Of a stretch of DNA of 62,704 nt, positions 1-9,622 are shown in pieces. Source of the stretch: DAOUBF01 sp034432795 (GTDB taxonomy: Bacteria > Chloroflexota > Anaerolineae > DSLN01); the NCBI GenBank assembly GCA_034432795.1, contig DAOUBF010000020.1, positions 1 to 62,704 on the forward strand, read 5' to 3'. A program made the translations under genes and the position numbers. How positions within the stretch are numbered: the stretch's first letter is position 1; every line of letters starts with the position of its first letter. The notes under the pieces are model-generated. The model made no database searches, was not told the DNA's origin, and was given only the letters and a program-made list of their open reading frames with translations.

Positions 1-120
1 CGCGCCGACCACATGCCCTACGGTGGCAACCGCCAGAGCGGGCTGGGCCGCGAGGGGGTGAGATACGCCATTGAGGAGATGACCAATATCCAGATGGTGG
101 CTATTCGGGTAACCACCTGA
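1..120 (+). CDS. Aldehyde dehydrogenase family protein, C-terminal end (partial)
   Basis: The window opens inside this gene, and only the last 39 codons before a TGA stop are present. They read PYGGNRQSGLGREGVRYA followed by IEEMTNIQMV, the conserved C-terminal signature of NAD(P)-dependent aldehyde dehydrogenases (PYGG...SG.GREG...IEEMT). The IEEMT form is common in GapN-like and lactaldehyde dehydrogenase-like members, but the substrate cannot be set from this fragment. The catalytic cysteine lies outside the window. It is the first visible gene of a same-strand run with two alpha/beta hydrolases, an alcohol dehydrogenase and an amidohydrolase. That context suggests oxidation of an aldehyde made by the neighbouring alcohol dehydrogenase (inference). 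Confidence 0.9.
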   Translation, partial: RADHMPYGGNRQSGLGREGVRYAIEEMTNIQMVAIRVTT

Positions 121-176
121 CGGGATCACAGCACCCGATTCTATCATTTCTTAGTGAATGAAGGAGGGTTAGAGCC

Positions 177-977
177 ATGTCTTACATTGACCTTGAAACC
201 GGCATCCGTATGCACTATCGCGATGGTGGCACAGGCAAGCCAATCTTGTTTGTGCCCGGCTTCAGCGCCACGGTGGATACGTGGAACTACGCCGTGCTTG
301 ATTTGCATAACCGCTATCGTTGCATATGCGTGGACCTGCGCGGACACGGTCTTTCGGACAAGCCATACTCCGACTATACCTACGACGAGATGTGCCGCGA
401 TCTCCAGGCTTTCCTTAAGGCCCTCGACCTGCGTGATGTGACCTTCGTCGGTTGGTCCATGGGCTCGGGGGTCGGCCTCAAGTACGTAGCCGACTTCAAT
501 AAAGATAGGCGTGTAACCAAGCTCGTCATGGTTGCTCCCGCCACGCCGCGCTTCAAACAGACCGAGACCGAGCCATTCGGGATGGATGAGGCCACCGCCG
601 CGGCCACGCTGGAGGTGATCCGCCGCAGCTTCCCTGAAACGATGGCAGGGTTCAAAGCCGCCAACTTCCACCGCACAGACCTACCTGCCACCCAGGACTG
701 GTTCTTATCCACCTGGCTCAACCTGCCCGCCTACGCTGCCTACAAGTATTTCAGGACCCTCATTACTGAAGACCTGCGTGATCGGCTGGAGAAAGTGGAC
801 ATCCCCACAGCCATCTTTCACGGTCGCCACGACCAGGTTTGCCATCCCGGCTGGGCCGAGTACATGGTCAAGCGCATCAAGGACTGCCGAATCGTCTGGT
901 TTGAGAACAGCGGCCATGCGCTGATGGTAGAAGAGCCGGACAGGTTCTCGCAGGAACTGGCGGAATTTGTGGGATAA
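177..977 (+). CDS. Alpha/beta hydrolase
   Basis: A 266-residue single-domain alpha/beta hydrolase, probably cytoplasmic since no signal peptide is seen. The nucleophile elbow is GWSMGSG with Ser94, the acid is Asp219 in FHGRHDQ, and the base is His247 in NSGHALM. An oxyanion-loop sequence VPGFS lies near residue 27. The start ATG follows a good GAAGGAGGG site. It lies 56 bp after the aldehyde dehydrogenase stop and slightly before the alcohol dehydrogenase start, so it is probably in the same operon. Members act on esters, lactones, C-C bonds or epoxides, and the exact substrate cannot be read from the sequence. A second hydrolase of the same size lies two genes downstream. Confidence 0.9.
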   Translation: MSYIDLETGIRMHYRDGGTGKPILFVPGFSATVDTWNYAVLDLHNRYRCICVDLRGHGLSDKPYSDYTYDEMCRDLQAFLKALDLRDVTFVGWSMGSGVGLKYVADFNKDRRVTKLVMVAPATPRFKQTETEPFGMDEATAAATLEVIRRSFPETMAGFKAANFHRTDLPATQDWFLSTWLNLPAYAAYKYFRTLITEDLRDRLEKVDIPTAIFHGRHDQVCHPGWAEYMVKRIKDCRIVWFENSGHALMVEEPDRFSQELAEFVG

Positions 978-984
978 GCTGAAA

Positions 985-2115
985 ATGAAAACCAGAGCTG
1001 CTGTCCTTTACAAAATGGAACACCCGAGGCCCTACGCGGAGTCACAGCCGCTGGTGATTGAGGAATTGGAGTTGGCTGGTCCCGGCCCAGGCGAGGTGTT
1101 GGTGGAGATCGCTGGGGCGGGACTGTGCCACTCTGATCTCTCGGTGATTGACGGCTCACGCCCGCGCGTGATGCCGATGGTGCTGGGGCATGAGGCGGCT
1201 GGCATTGTGCGCGAGGTCGGGCCAGGCGTGCACGACCTGGCCCCCGGCGATCACGTCGTCTTCTCGTTTGTCCCGGTGTGCGGCCACTGCCTGCCGTGTA
1301 TGACTGGCAGGCCGGCGCTGTGCGAGAACGGCGCGAAGGCCAACGCCGCCGGCACGCTCCTCGCCGGAGGCCGCCATTTCAGGAACAGGGCGGGGCAAGA
1401 ACTCAATCATCACCTCGGCGTTTCGGCCTTCTCGGAATTCACTGTCACGGCACAAGAGTCGGTCATCAGAATTGACCCGAGCCTGCCGCTGGAAAAGGCA
1501 GCCCTGTTCGGCTGTGCGGTCATAACCGGCGTGGGCGCAGTCGTGAACACAGCGCGTGTGGAGCCGGGGACGAGCGTGGCGGTGTTCGGGCTGGGCGGTG
1601 TGGGGCTGAGCGCTGTGCTGGGCGCGCGTGTCGCTGGCGCGTACCCGATCGTCGCCGTTGACTTGCTCGACGCCAAGCTCGCCCTGGCACGCAACCTCGG
1701 GGCGACACACGTCGTGAATGCTGGCGACGGCGATCCAGTGCAGGCAGTGAGAGACCTCACAGGTGGCGGAGCACATTATGCCTTTGAGAGTGTCGGCAAT
1801 GAGCGCGTGCTCATCCAGGCCTACCAGGCGACGCGGCGCGGCGGGACGACCGTGACCATCGGCCTGCCGCACCCCAGCAGGCAATTCGCCATCTCCGCCG
1901 TCAGCCTGGTAGCCGAGGAGCGCACAGTGAAAGGCTCGTACATGGGCTCGGCGGTGCCCCGGCGCGATATCCCGCGCTACATCGCGCTGTATCAGGCGGG
2001 GCTGTTGCCAGTAGACCTACTCCTCACTCGCACGATCACGCTCGACGAGATCAACCCGGCCTTCGACGCGTTGGCGAAGGGTGAGGTGGTGCGCCAGGTC
2101 ATTCAATTTGTATAA
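985..2115 (+). CDS. Zinc-dependent alcohol dehydrogenase (MDR family)
   Basis: A 376-residue medium-chain dehydrogenase that should interconvert alcohols and aldehydes or ketones with NAD(P). Catalytic zinc ligands are visible as Cys48 (GLCHSD), His69 (LGHE) and Cys177 (FGCAVITG). The structural zinc is bound by Cys99, Cys102, Cys105 and Cys113. The Rossmann motif FGLGGVG (201-207) is followed by an acidic residue, Asp226, at the end of the second strand, which suggests NAD preference. I chose the ATG at 985. An in-frame TTG at 967 lies inside the previous gene and would add six unlikely residues. The layout fits the class III/benzyl alcohol dehydrogenase-like branch. Pairing with the upstream aldehyde dehydrogenase suggests stepwise oxidation of an alcohol to an acid (inference). 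Confidence 0.92.
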   Translation: MKTRAAVLYKMEHPRPYAESQPLVIEELELAGPGPGEVLVEIAGAGLCHSDLSVIDGSRPRVMPMVLGHEAAGIVREVGPGVHDLAPGDHVVFSFVPVCGHCLPCMTGRPALCENGAKANAAGTLLAGGRHFRNRAGQELNHHLGVSAFSEFTVTAQESVIRIDPSLPLEKAALFGCAVITGVGAVVNTARVEPGTSVAVFGLGGVGLSAVLGARVAGAYPIVAVDLLDAKLALARNLGATHVVNAGDGDPVQAVRDLTGGGAHYAFESVGNERVLIQAYQATRRGGTTVTIGLPHPSRQFAISAVSLVAEERTVKGSYMGSAVPRRDIPRYIALYQAGLLPVDLLLTRTITLDEINPAFDALAKGEVVRQVIQFV

Positions 2116-2142
2116 ACCCAAACAAGATAGGAGACTACGGCT

Positions 2143-2946
2143 ATGCCACATATTCAACTCAAGGACTTCAAGATGCACTACATAGAACGTGGCGATGGCC
2201 CCGAACCCATCGTCTTCGTCCATGGTTTCATCAGCACCCACCGCTGGTGGTTGCCCGCGCTCGAGCGTCTGCGGCGAGACATCTACCATGCCTACGCGAT
2301 TGACCTGCGTGCCTGCGGTGAGTCAGACCAGATAGAGACTGGCCACACGTTTGAGCAATACGCCGAGGATCTGCACCAGTTCGTTGAGGCATTAGAGTTG
2401 CCCAAGTTCACGCTCGTCGGGCACTCCATGGGTGGCCAGATTTCCATGTTGTATGCGCTCCGGCATCAGGCCCGTCTTAAGGCGCTCGTTCTGGTGGACC
2501 CGGTCGCGCCCTCTGGTAACAAGATCGCGCCGGAGATCCTTGAATGGTGCTACCCGCAGCAAGGCAACCCTGAGGGCATCCGCCTGATTGTCCTGGGCGC
2601 CTTCGCCGTGCCGCCGACCGGCGAGTACCTGGAGCAGTTGGTCACCGACGGCGTGCGTTGGGGCAAGACGATCTACCTCGCCACGCTAAGGGAAATGCTC
2701 AACTTCAACGTCGTGAATCGACTGGGGGAGATCAAGGTGCCGACGCTGGCGATCTGGGGCGATAAAGACATCTCGGCGCCCTTCCCCAGCATCGTTGAGG
2801 TATTTACCGGTATCCCTGGCTGCGGGTTGGAAGTGTGGCACGGCGTTGGGCACTCCGGCCCAATTGAGGCCCCGGACCGATTTGTGGACGTACTCAGCCG
2901 GTTCATCGCCGAGGTTAGCGCACAAGCGCAAACGCAACCGCAATGA
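2143..2946 (+). CDS. Alpha/beta hydrolase
   Basis: A 267-residue alpha/beta hydrolase with oxyanion loop FVHGF near residue 26, nucleophile Ser95 in GHSMGGQ, acid Asp209 in WGDKDIS and base His237 in GVGHSG. The ATG follows an AGGAGA site. Its stop overlaps the start of the next gene (ATGA), a sign of translational coupling with the amidohydrolase. It is a paralogue-like partner of the hydrolase at 177-977: same size and triad spacing but quite divergent, so the two probably act on different intermediates of one pathway. The substrate is not determinable from sequence. Confidence 0.9.
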   Translation: MPHIQLKDFKMHYIERGDGPEPIVFVHGFISTHRWWLPALERLRRDIYHAYAIDLRACGESDQIETGHTFEQYAEDLHQFVEALELPKFTLVGHSMGGQISMLYALRHQARLKALVLVDPVAPSGNKIAPEILEWCYPQQGNPEGIRLIVLGAFAVPPTGEYLEQLVTDGVRWGKTIYLATLREMLNFNVVNRLGEIKVPTLAIWGDKDISAPFPSIVEVFTGIPGCGLEVWHGVGHSGPIEAPDRFVDVLSRFIAEVSAQAQTQPQ

Positions 2947-4547
2947 TCCACGCCGATCTCGTCCTGCGCTGCGCGCATATCATCACGCTTGATGCCGCCC
3001 AGCCGGTTGCGCGTGCCCTGGCCGCTCGTGATGGCAAGATCATCGCAGTCGGCGATGAGGATACAGTAACAAATCTGATCGGGCCGGGGACGCGCGTCAT
3101 GGAGGCCGAGGGCAAAACGGTCATGCCCGGCTTTCACGATGCGCACTGCCATATCCTGCTCTCCGGCCTGAGCCTAGTTGAGGTCAACGCACGGGTAGCA
3201 ACCGACATTGCCACCGTGGTAGATGCAGTAGCGGCGCACGTCCGGCGCGTGCCGCCAGGCACATGGATCCGCGGCGGAGGCTACAACGAAAACAAGCTCG
3301 CCGAGCGCCGCCATCCCACCCGTGCCGACCTCGACCGGGTCTCGCCCGACCATCCAGTGTTTCTGTCGCACATCTCCGGCCACATGGCCGTCGCCAACTC
3401 ACGCGCGCTGGCCTTAGCCGGGATCAACAGTAGGACGCCGGACCCGGATGGCGGCGTGATCGAGCGTGACGGCCATGGCGAGCCGACGGGGCTGTTGAAA
3501 GAGACGGCACAAGAACTCGTCAAGAAGGTCCTGCCGCCGTACACGTTGGCGGAGGTCAAGGCTGCACTTGCAGCGGCGAGCAAGCAGATGGCCGCCCAGG
3601 GCATTACGAGTGCCCAGGACGCCTGGGCCGGCTGGATCGCGCCGGAGGAGTTTCGTGCTTATCAAGAGGCCAGCGCCGAGGGCCTGTTGCCCCAGCGCGT
3701 GCGCTTGATGGTGGATGTGGAATCCCTGGTGGTGAAGAATAGCCGCTTTGACTTCGCCTTCGGCCTGCACACGGGCTTCGGCGACGACCGGCTGCGCCTC
3801 GGCGCGATCAAGCTCTTTCTGGACGGCTCGCTCATCGGCAAGACAGCGGCGCTGTCCGAGCCGTATGCGAGCGATCCAACGACGAGTGGCTTCCTGGTCA
3901 AGAGCGAGGACAAGATCCGCGAGCAGGTGCATCTGGCGCACATAGGCGGCTGGCAGGTCGCCATGCACGCCATCGGCGATCGCGCCATCGAGGTCGCTCT
4001 TGACGCGATTGAGCAGGTGATGGGTGAGGGCGCGGCGCGCTTTCGCCCGCGGATCGAGCACTGCGGCGTCCTGCGCCCCGATCTGATTGAGCGTATTCGC
4101 CGTGTCGGCGCAGTTATCGTCACCCAGCCGCGTTTCATCTATGAACTAGGGGACGGCTTTCGCACGGCGCTGGGCGAGGAACGTCTGCGCCTGACCTACC
4201 CGCTGGCTAGTTTGCGTGGCTTACCCGTCGCCCTCAGTTCCGATTGTCCAGTGGTGGATGGTGCGCCACTGCGTGCTATCCAGGATGCGGTGGTTCGGCG
4301 CACCGCGCGCGGCGATCTGTATGTGCCGCAGGAGGCGATCAGCGTAGCAGAGGCGATCCGGTGGTATACCCTGGGGTCGGCTTATAGCGCCTTTGAGGAA
4401 CACGTGAAAGGGAGTTTGACACCGGGTAAGTTCGCGGACTTCGTCATCCTGTCGCAGAACCCGCTGGATGTAGAGTTGGAGGCGCTAAGCGACATCCATG
4501 TCATCGCCACCGTCGTGGGAGGGGAGGTCATTTATAGGGCGGCTTAA
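2943..4547 (+). CDS. Amidohydrolase, YtcJ-like (Amidohydro_3)
   Basis: A 534-residue metal-dependent amidohydrolase of the YtcJ group. The N-terminal metal motif is PGFHDAHCH (His68 and His70). Further ligands are recognisable in AMHAIGDRA, RIEHCGV and SSDCPVVDG. The flanking beta-sandwich segments (ADLVLRCAHIITLD at the start, GKFADFVILSQNPL at the end) are typical. Family members hydrolyse N-substituted formamides or other amide-like bonds, and the substrate here is unknown. It begins inside the stop of the preceding hydrolase (ATGA overlap) and closes the operon. A cytoplasmic location is expected, since there is no signal peptide. Confidence 0.9.
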   Translation: MIHADLVLRCAHIITLDAAQPVARALAARDGKIIAVGDEDTVTNLIGPGTRVMEAEGKTVMPGFHDAHCHILLSGLSLVEVNARVATDIATVVDAVAAHVRRVPPGTWIRGGGYNENKLAERRHPTRADLDRVSPDHPVFLSHISGHMAVANSRALALAGINSRTPDPDGGVIERDGHGEPTGLLKETAQELVKKVLPPYTLAEVKAALAAASKQMAAQGITSAQDAWAGWIAPEEFRAYQEASAEGLLPQRVRLMVDVESLVVKNSRFDFAFGLHTGFGDDRLRLGAIKLFLDGSLIGKTAALSEPYASDPTTSGFLVKSEDKIREQVHLAHIGGWQVAMHAIGDRAIEVALDAIEQVMGEGAARFRPRIEHCGVLRPDLIERIRRVGAVIVTQPRFIYELGDGFRTALGEERLRLTYPLASLRGLPVALSSDCPVVDGAPLRAIQDAVVRRTARGDLYVPQEAISVAEAIRWYTLGSAYSAFEEHVKGSLTPGKFADFVILSQNPLDVELEALSDIHVIATVVGGEVIYRAA

Positions 4548-4951
4548 AAGCCCTGTTGAACCAGGCCGATAATTCATCGTTAGGCTGAGGTTCGGACATC
4601 TCCCTACCTGTCCCAAGAGGGTATGGCGAATTCACCGCCCGTCGTTCGTCCTCCAAAGGCCAGATTCTGCCAACATTTTTGACCGGTGGAAGCATCCGGC
4701 CTACGCTATTGGCTTGCTTATTGCTGCCCCCATCTCCGATCTTATGTTTGAAGCTCAGGCGATAACTTGACAGCCTGTTTCAACTGACTATATCATGTTA
4801 TGCATACAATTCCACAGAGGGTGATGGTGTGGCTGACACCTCAAGCCCCTGATCTAAACACAGATGGAGCGGGGAGAACTCCGGTCTGGGGACCAGATTC
4901 TTGCCGACTCTACTCTCCTCGCTTCTCAGCCTGTGGATTGAGAGCACGGCG
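4548..4951. other. Intergenic region before the BTAD regulator
   Basis: About 400 bp without a convincing gene. Apart from a candidate promoter near 4767-4796, I see no repeat or RNA structure. A reading frame enters the next gene at a TTG at 4901, but the first 17 codons do not resemble the family, so this stretch is probably untranslated. Confidence 0.6.
4767..4796 (+). promoter_or_regulatory. Candidate sigma-70 promoter for the BTAD regulator
   Basis: A perfect -35 box TTGACA at 4767-4772 is followed, after 18 bp, by TATCAT at 4791-4796. It lies about 155 bp upstream of the chosen ATG. Confidence 0.45.
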
Positions 4952-7900
4952 ATGGCGTTCGGTGAAAACTTGATTGTCCGTACCAAATTGATCCGCCCGC
5001 GGCTCAAACCGCGATTTCTGGCGCGGCCACGCATCACGCAACTGCTGAATCAGGCTTGCCATTATCCTCTTACCATCGTCAAAGCCGACCCCGGCTATGG
5101 CAAGAGCAGCGCGCTGGCTGCGTTTCTGGCCGAATCTAGATACCCCCATTTCTGGTACAGTCTTACCGAAACGGATGCGGACCCGCTGCTGTTTCTCCTC
5201 CACCTGATTTACGTCTTTCGCACTGTGCACCCGACCTGTGGGGAGCAGGCACTCGCTCTGCTTCAAAGCGAAGGCGGTGCGGCGCAGCTATGGGCCCCGG
5301 CGATTGACACATTAGTTAATGATCTGCTCGCTGAATTGCACGAGGAAAGTTTCCTCGTCCTCGATGACTATCACAGCGTGGATCGCCTTGAAATCAGCGG
5401 TATTATTGACCGCTTCATCGAGCGCATGCCACCACGCCTTCACGTCATCCTGGCAACGCGCGTTACCCCCAACCTGCCCTCACGGATTCACTGGCGCGTA
5501 CACGGCGAATTGTTGGAGATCACCCAGGCCCATCTGGCCTTTACGCCCGCTGAAGTGACTGCGCTCTTTGCCGAGCACTATCATCACCCCCTTTCGCCAG
5601 CACAGGCCGACGTGCTGGCCGCCGAGACCGAAGGCTGGATCATCGCCCTGCAAATGGTCGGGGAGCAGTTGCAGGCATCGGCCACGTCAGGCCTCAATCA
5701 GATTCTATACGCGCTACCTGGATCGCTTGAACTCCTGTTTGATTATCTGGCATCCGAGGTGCTGGCCAAGCAACCTCCGGCCATCCAGGCATTTCTCTTG
5801 AATACTGCCATCTTGCGTCGTCTCGAACCGGAGGTCTGTAACCGTTTGCTGGACCGTGAGGATAGTGCCAGCATTTTGCGCTACCTCGACGAACATTCGT
5901 TGTTCGTGATCGGGCTGGGTGGTGGCGCCTATCGTTATCATCATCTCTTCCAAGATTTCCTGGCACGCCGCGCCCAGGTGGATAGTGCAGCTTGGCACGA
6001 TCTCCATCGGCGCGCTGCGCACATTTATCGGGCGCAGGGTGATAGTGAAGAAGCAGTTCATCACTTTCTTGCGGCGGGCGAGAACGACGCAGCCGTGGAT
6101 CTGTTGAACGAGATTGGCTATAGCATGGTGAAGGCAGGGCGATGGGAGACGTTGGCCAGTTGGATTGATCGTCTTCCTCCCGACCGGGTTCAGGCCTGCG
6201 GCGACTTGTTGTTCTATCGTGGCGAAGCCCACCGCTTGAGCAGCCACTTTGAGGAGGCACTGGCCTTCTACCAGGACTCACGCCAACGCGCCGCCGCCGA
6301 TCAGGACCTCGAACGCGAACTGCGCGCGCTTTATGGCCAGGTGATGGTTTATCTGGATACTGTCCAGCCGGCACGCGCCAAGCCGATCCTGGAGGAAGCA
6401 CGCCGGTTGGCCCGTAGCCAACCCCAGTCCAAAGCCGCTCTGCTCGCACTTGTCGCGGAGAATCTGACGAACGAGGGCCGGCTGAAACAGGCCGAGCGAC
6501 TGCACCGGGCAGTCTATCACCGTTGCCCGAATCTTGGCATCCCGGCGATGGACCCGCGTATCTACGTGCGCCAGGGACGCCTGGCCGAAGCGCACGCCAT
6601 GGTCCAACAAGACCTGCGCACCGATCCCTGGGGGAGCGGACAGAAGCGGATGCCACGATCGCACCGGGAGAGCACGGCGCTCTTGGCCTGGATTTGCGCC
6701 ATGATGGGCGAAGAGCAAGCCGCGCGCGCCTATGCCGAACGCGGCTTGCGTTTGGGGCGTGAACTCCATTCCCCTATCGTCGAGACGGTTTCCCTGGCGC
6801 GCCTTGGCCACGCTTATCTGACCGGCCCAGACTATGACGTTGCGCGCGCACTCAACGCCTACCACGAGTCTCTGCGTCTGGCCGAGACGATCCACGTGCC
6901 CCGGTTTGGCGCTGAAGCGTACCTTGGCTTAACCGTTGCCTTCGGATTACAAGGGCAACTAGCAGAGAGCCAGAAGCACGCGCGCGCTGGTATTGCTATC
7001 CTGGAGGCAGCAGGCGACGCCTATCTGACCTCGGTTATCTGGCTGGCGCTAGGGGGTGCTGCGGTCATTGCCAAGGATGAACACGCGGAGGAATGGCTGA
7101 GCCGGGCGGCGGCCTTGGGTAGGGCTTGTGGCGATGCGTACGGGCCATGCCTGGCGCAAATCTGGCGTGCGTTGTGGCATCTGGAACGCCGCGAATGGGC
7201 GCTGTTTGATCCGGCCGCACATTATGCGCTGCAGCAAGCGCGGCTTCATCAGTACGACTTCCTTTACACACGTCAGACGTTTTTGGGGCCTAAAGAACCC
7301 TACGGCTTGGCCGCACTACTTACCGCCGCTAATCGCCGTGGTCTTGAGCCGGGCTATGCCGCCGTCCTGCTGCAGGAACTAGCAGCGCGATTGCCCTCGC
7401 TTGCATTGAGCGTGCCCTCCTGGCCGCCATCTCAATCCAACAGTGCCACTAGTGAGGCACTGCTGTATGTCCAAACGCTCGGTCCCTTTCGCGTCTGGCG
7501 CGGTGGACGCGAGATTTCCAGAGCGGATTGGGGGCGTGGCAAGGCATTGCAACTCTTTCAACTACTCCTGTCACGTCGTGGACGACCATTACACCGTGAG
7601 CAGATTGCTGAGATGCTGTGGCCGGAGGCGAAGGCTTCGGCTGCAGCGGCCAGTTTGCGTGTTACGCTCAACGCACTGCGCCGGACCCTCGAACCTGGAC
7701 GCGCGCCTGAGGCGGAATCGCAATTCGTGCAGCGGCACGGTGATACACTCCGACTTAATCCTGAGGCGAATCTCCGCGTTGATGCGGACGAATTCGAGCG
7801 TGTAATTGAACAAGCACGGCAGGTTGAAGCACGCGATCCCATGCAGGCACTGCGCCTATATCGGCACGCGCTGGTCTACTATCAGGGGGATTATCTTCAG

Positions 7901-8221
7901 GATGCATTATACGAGGACTGGGCGAGCGAAGAGCGCGAGCGCCTGATGGATCTCTATCTCACGACTGCAAGCCATGTCGCGGAACTCCTGGTGGAGCAAG
8001 GCGCCTACGAAGAAGCCATTCAACTGTGCCATCAGATCCTCGCCAAAGATTCATGCTGGGAAGAAGCCTACTACCTCTTGATGCTATGCCACTCACAGCA
8101 GGGCAACCGCTCGCTGGCACTCCGTACCTACGAGCGTTGTGTGAAGCACCTGCATACGGAATTGGGCGTGACACCGTCGTCGCAGACTGCTGCACTCTTT
8201 AGGCAGATCTCACAGTCATGA
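4952..8221 (+). CDS. STAND ATPase-type transcriptional regulator with TPR and C-terminal BTAD domains
   Basis: A 1089-residue regulator combining a MalT-like ATPase with a SARP-like DNA-binding end. The N-terminus holds a Walker A loop (DPGYGKSS, about 46-53) and Walker B (FLVLDD, 134-139), as in MalT/LuxR STAND proteins. A long middle of helical TPR-like repeats follows (about 350-820). From about residue 838 there is an OmpR-like winged helix (LGPFRVWRGG..., with LREQ-like HREQIAEMLWP) and a bacterial transcriptional activation domain. Such proteins bind ATP and an inducer, oligomerise and activate transcription. It directly follows the catabolic operon, so it may control it (inference). 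The start is the first ATG with family-like sequence; its ribosome site is weak. Confidence 0.88.
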   Translation: MAFGENLIVRTKLIRPRLKPRFLARPRITQLLNQACHYPLTIVKADPGYGKSSALAAFLAESRYPHFWYSLTETDADPLLFLLHLIYVFRTVHPTCGEQALALLQSEGGAAQLWAPAIDTLVNDLLAELHEESFLVLDDYHSVDRLEISGIIDRFIERMPPRLHVILATRVTPNLPSRIHWRVHGELLEITQAHLAFTPAEVTALFAEHYHHPLSPAQADVLAAETEGWIIALQMVGEQLQASATSGLNQILYALPGSLELLFDYLASEVLAKQPPAIQAFLLNTAILRRLEPEVCNRLLDREDSASILRYLDEHSLFVIGLGGGAYRYHHLFQDFLARRAQVDSAAWHDLHRRAAHIYRAQGDSEEAVHHFLAAGENDAAVDLLNEIGYSMVKAGRWETLASWIDRLPPDRVQACGDLLFYRGEAHRLSSHFEEALAFYQDSRQRAAADQDLERELRALYGQVMVYLDTVQPARAKPILEEARRLARSQPQSKAALLALVAENLTNEGRLKQAERLHRAVYHRCPNLGIPAMDPRIYVRQGRLAEAHAMVQQDLRTDPWGSGQKRMPRSHRESTALLAWICAMMGEEQAARAYAERGLRLGRELHSPIVETVSLARLGHAYLTGPDYDVARALNAYHESLRLAETIHVPRFGAEAYLGLTVAFGLQGQLAESQKHARAGIAILEAAGDAYLTSVIWLALGGAAVIAKDEHAEEWLSRAAALGRACGDAYGPCLAQIWRALWHLERREWALFDPAAHYALQQARLHQYDFLYTRQTFLGPKEPYGLAALLTAANRRGLEPGYAAVLLQELAARLPSLALSVPSWPPSQSNSATSEALLYVQTLGPFRVWRGGREISRADWGRGKALQLFQLLLSRRGRPLHREQIAEMLWPEAKASAAAASLRVTLNALRRTLEPGRAPEAESQFVQRHGDTLRLNPEANLRVDADEFERVIEQARQVEARDPMQALRLYRHALVYYQGDYLQDALYEDWASEERERLMDLYLTTASHVAELLVEQGAYEEAIQLCHQILAKDSCWEEAYYLLMLCHSQQGNRSLALRTYERCVKHLHTELGVTPSSQTAALFRQISQS

Positions 8222-8268
8222 AGATGAACAGGTTGCAGGTGCCATTGCGGCGATACTTGCTAGAATAG

Positions 8269-8298
8269 GGGAAGGGCGCAGGGTGACGCGCCCTTCCC
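8269..8298. terminator. Bidirectional hairpin between convergent genes
   Basis: An 11-bp perfect stem, GGGAAGGGCGC with GCGCCCTTCCC, and an 8-nt loop lie between two convergent stop codons. There is no clear T-tract. Confidence 0.6.
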
Positions 8299-8302
8299 TC
8301 GT

Positions 8303-9538
8303 CTAGCGCAGCGGCATGGTCGGATCGGCCAGCCGTGCCCGGTCGGCAGCGCTTAATCCAGGCATCGCCTTGAGCAATGCCTGGATGTCCTCAAGCTGGC
8401 CTTCGGCGGGGTTGATCACGAGTGCGCCGCGCAGTTGGTTCTGATAGAGGTAAAACACGGTGAGCGCCGGACGGGCGGTGGGATCGGCGGGGCCGCGCTG
8501 GATCACCGCGTCCCACTGGAACAGGTCGCCGTAGGCCTGGATGTCCAGGTCAAACAGGTCGGAGTAGAAGTAGGGCAGTTCACTCCAGGGCACACGGTCG
8601 CCGGCCATGTTCAACCCGGCGATGCGCCCTTGCTGGCGGGCGACGTCCCAGTGCTCAATGCGCATACGCCGGTGATAGAGGGGGCTCCAGGCGGCGGCCA
8701 TGTCGCCTGCGGCGAAGATGTCTGCGTCGCTGCTCTGAAGGTATTCGTCCACTGCCACGCCGTTGTGCTCAATGGCCAGCCCGGCCTGTTGCGCCAGCGC
8801 GATGCGCGGGATGACGCCAGCGCCAATGACGGCGGTATCTGCGGGGATGATCTCGCCTGAGGCCAGGCGTACGCCTCTGAGACGGTCGTCGCCGATGAAG
8901 GCATCCACGTTCACCCCTGAGCGGATGGTCACCCCTTTCTGGGTGAAGTAGTCGGTGAGGAAGCGCCCCACGATTGGGCCGACGTGGTAGCTGAGCAGCA
9001 GGTCCTCGCGGAAGAGCAACGTGGTGTGCACGCCGCTCTGGGCGAAGGCCGAAGCCACTTCGGCGCCGATGAAGCCGCCGCCGATGATCGCGGCCTGCTG
9101 CGATTGGGCCATGGCTGCGCGCAGTTCGTCGGAATCCGAGATGGTGCGCAGGTAGTAAATCCCCGCCAGGTCGTTGCCGGGGATATTGAGGCGGCGTGGC
9201 TCGGCACCGGTCGCCAAGAGCAGCCGGTCGTAGCGCCACACGCTACCGTCATTGAGTGTGACCTCGTGCGCCTGGGGGTTCAGCCCGATAGCGGTACGCC
9301 CGGTCAACGTCTCAATGTGGCGTTCCGTGTAAAATTCCGGCGGCTTGAAAAAGACCTTCTCCAGGGGGCGCTTGCCCATCAGGTATTTTTTGGACAGGTG
9401 GGGACGGTGGTAGGGGAGATAAGGCTCATCGCCGACGAGCACAATGTGCCCTGAGGTATCGCGCTCGCGGAGGGCTTCTGCGGCACGCGCGCCAGCCAAC
9501 CCAGCGCCAATGATAAGATAGGTAGTTTTCTCGCTCAT
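8303..9538 (-). CDS. FAD-dependent NAD(P)/ferredoxin reductase-like oxidoreductase
   Basis: A 411-residue flavoprotein of the ferredoxin/rubredoxin reductase group. It shows the FAD motif IIGAGLAGARAAEA (Gly11, Gly13, Gly16), the NAD(P) motif IIGGGFIGAEVA near residue 150 and the second FAD motif DIFAAGDMAA near 275. No CxxC redox-active cysteine pair is present, so it resembles putidaredoxin or rubredoxin reductases rather than disulfide reductases. It probably moves electrons between NAD(P)H and a small iron-sulfur protein that is not encoded nearby. I chose the ATG at 9538 because GGAGAGG lies just upstream. The longer frame to 9916 runs through repeat sequence opposite the next gene. Confidence 0.9.
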   Translation of the reverse strand: MSEKTTYLIIGAGLAGARAAEALRERDTSGHIVLVGDEPYLPYHRPHLSKKYLMGKRPLEKVFFKPPEFYTERHIETLTGRTAIGLNPQAHEVTLNDGSVWRYDRLLLATGAEPRRLNIPGNDLAGIYYLRTISDSDELRAAMAQSQQAAIIGGGFIGAEVASAFAQSGVHTTLLFREDLLLSYHVGPIVGRFLTDYFTQKGVTIRSGVNVDAFIGDDRLRGVRLASGEIIPADTAVIGAGVIPRIALAQQAGLAIEHNGVAVDEYLQSSDADIFAAGDMAAAWSPLYHRRMRIEHWDVARQQGRIAGLNMAGDRVPWSELPYFYSDLFDLDIQAYGDLFQWDAVIQRGPADPTARPALTVFYLYQNQLRGALVINPAEGQLEDIQALLKAMPGLSAADRARLADPTMPLR

Positions 9539-9622
9539 GTGACCCTCTCCAATCACGGTTGAGTTTCCTAAAGTATCCCCTTCTCTAGTATCATACCTTT
9601 CCTTTTTTGAGGAGAGGAGCAA

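Noticed and set aside
967..984. A TTG start six codons upstream in the alcohol dehydrogenase.
   Set aside because: It lies within the stop region of the previous gene and the family N-terminus begins at the ATG at 985.
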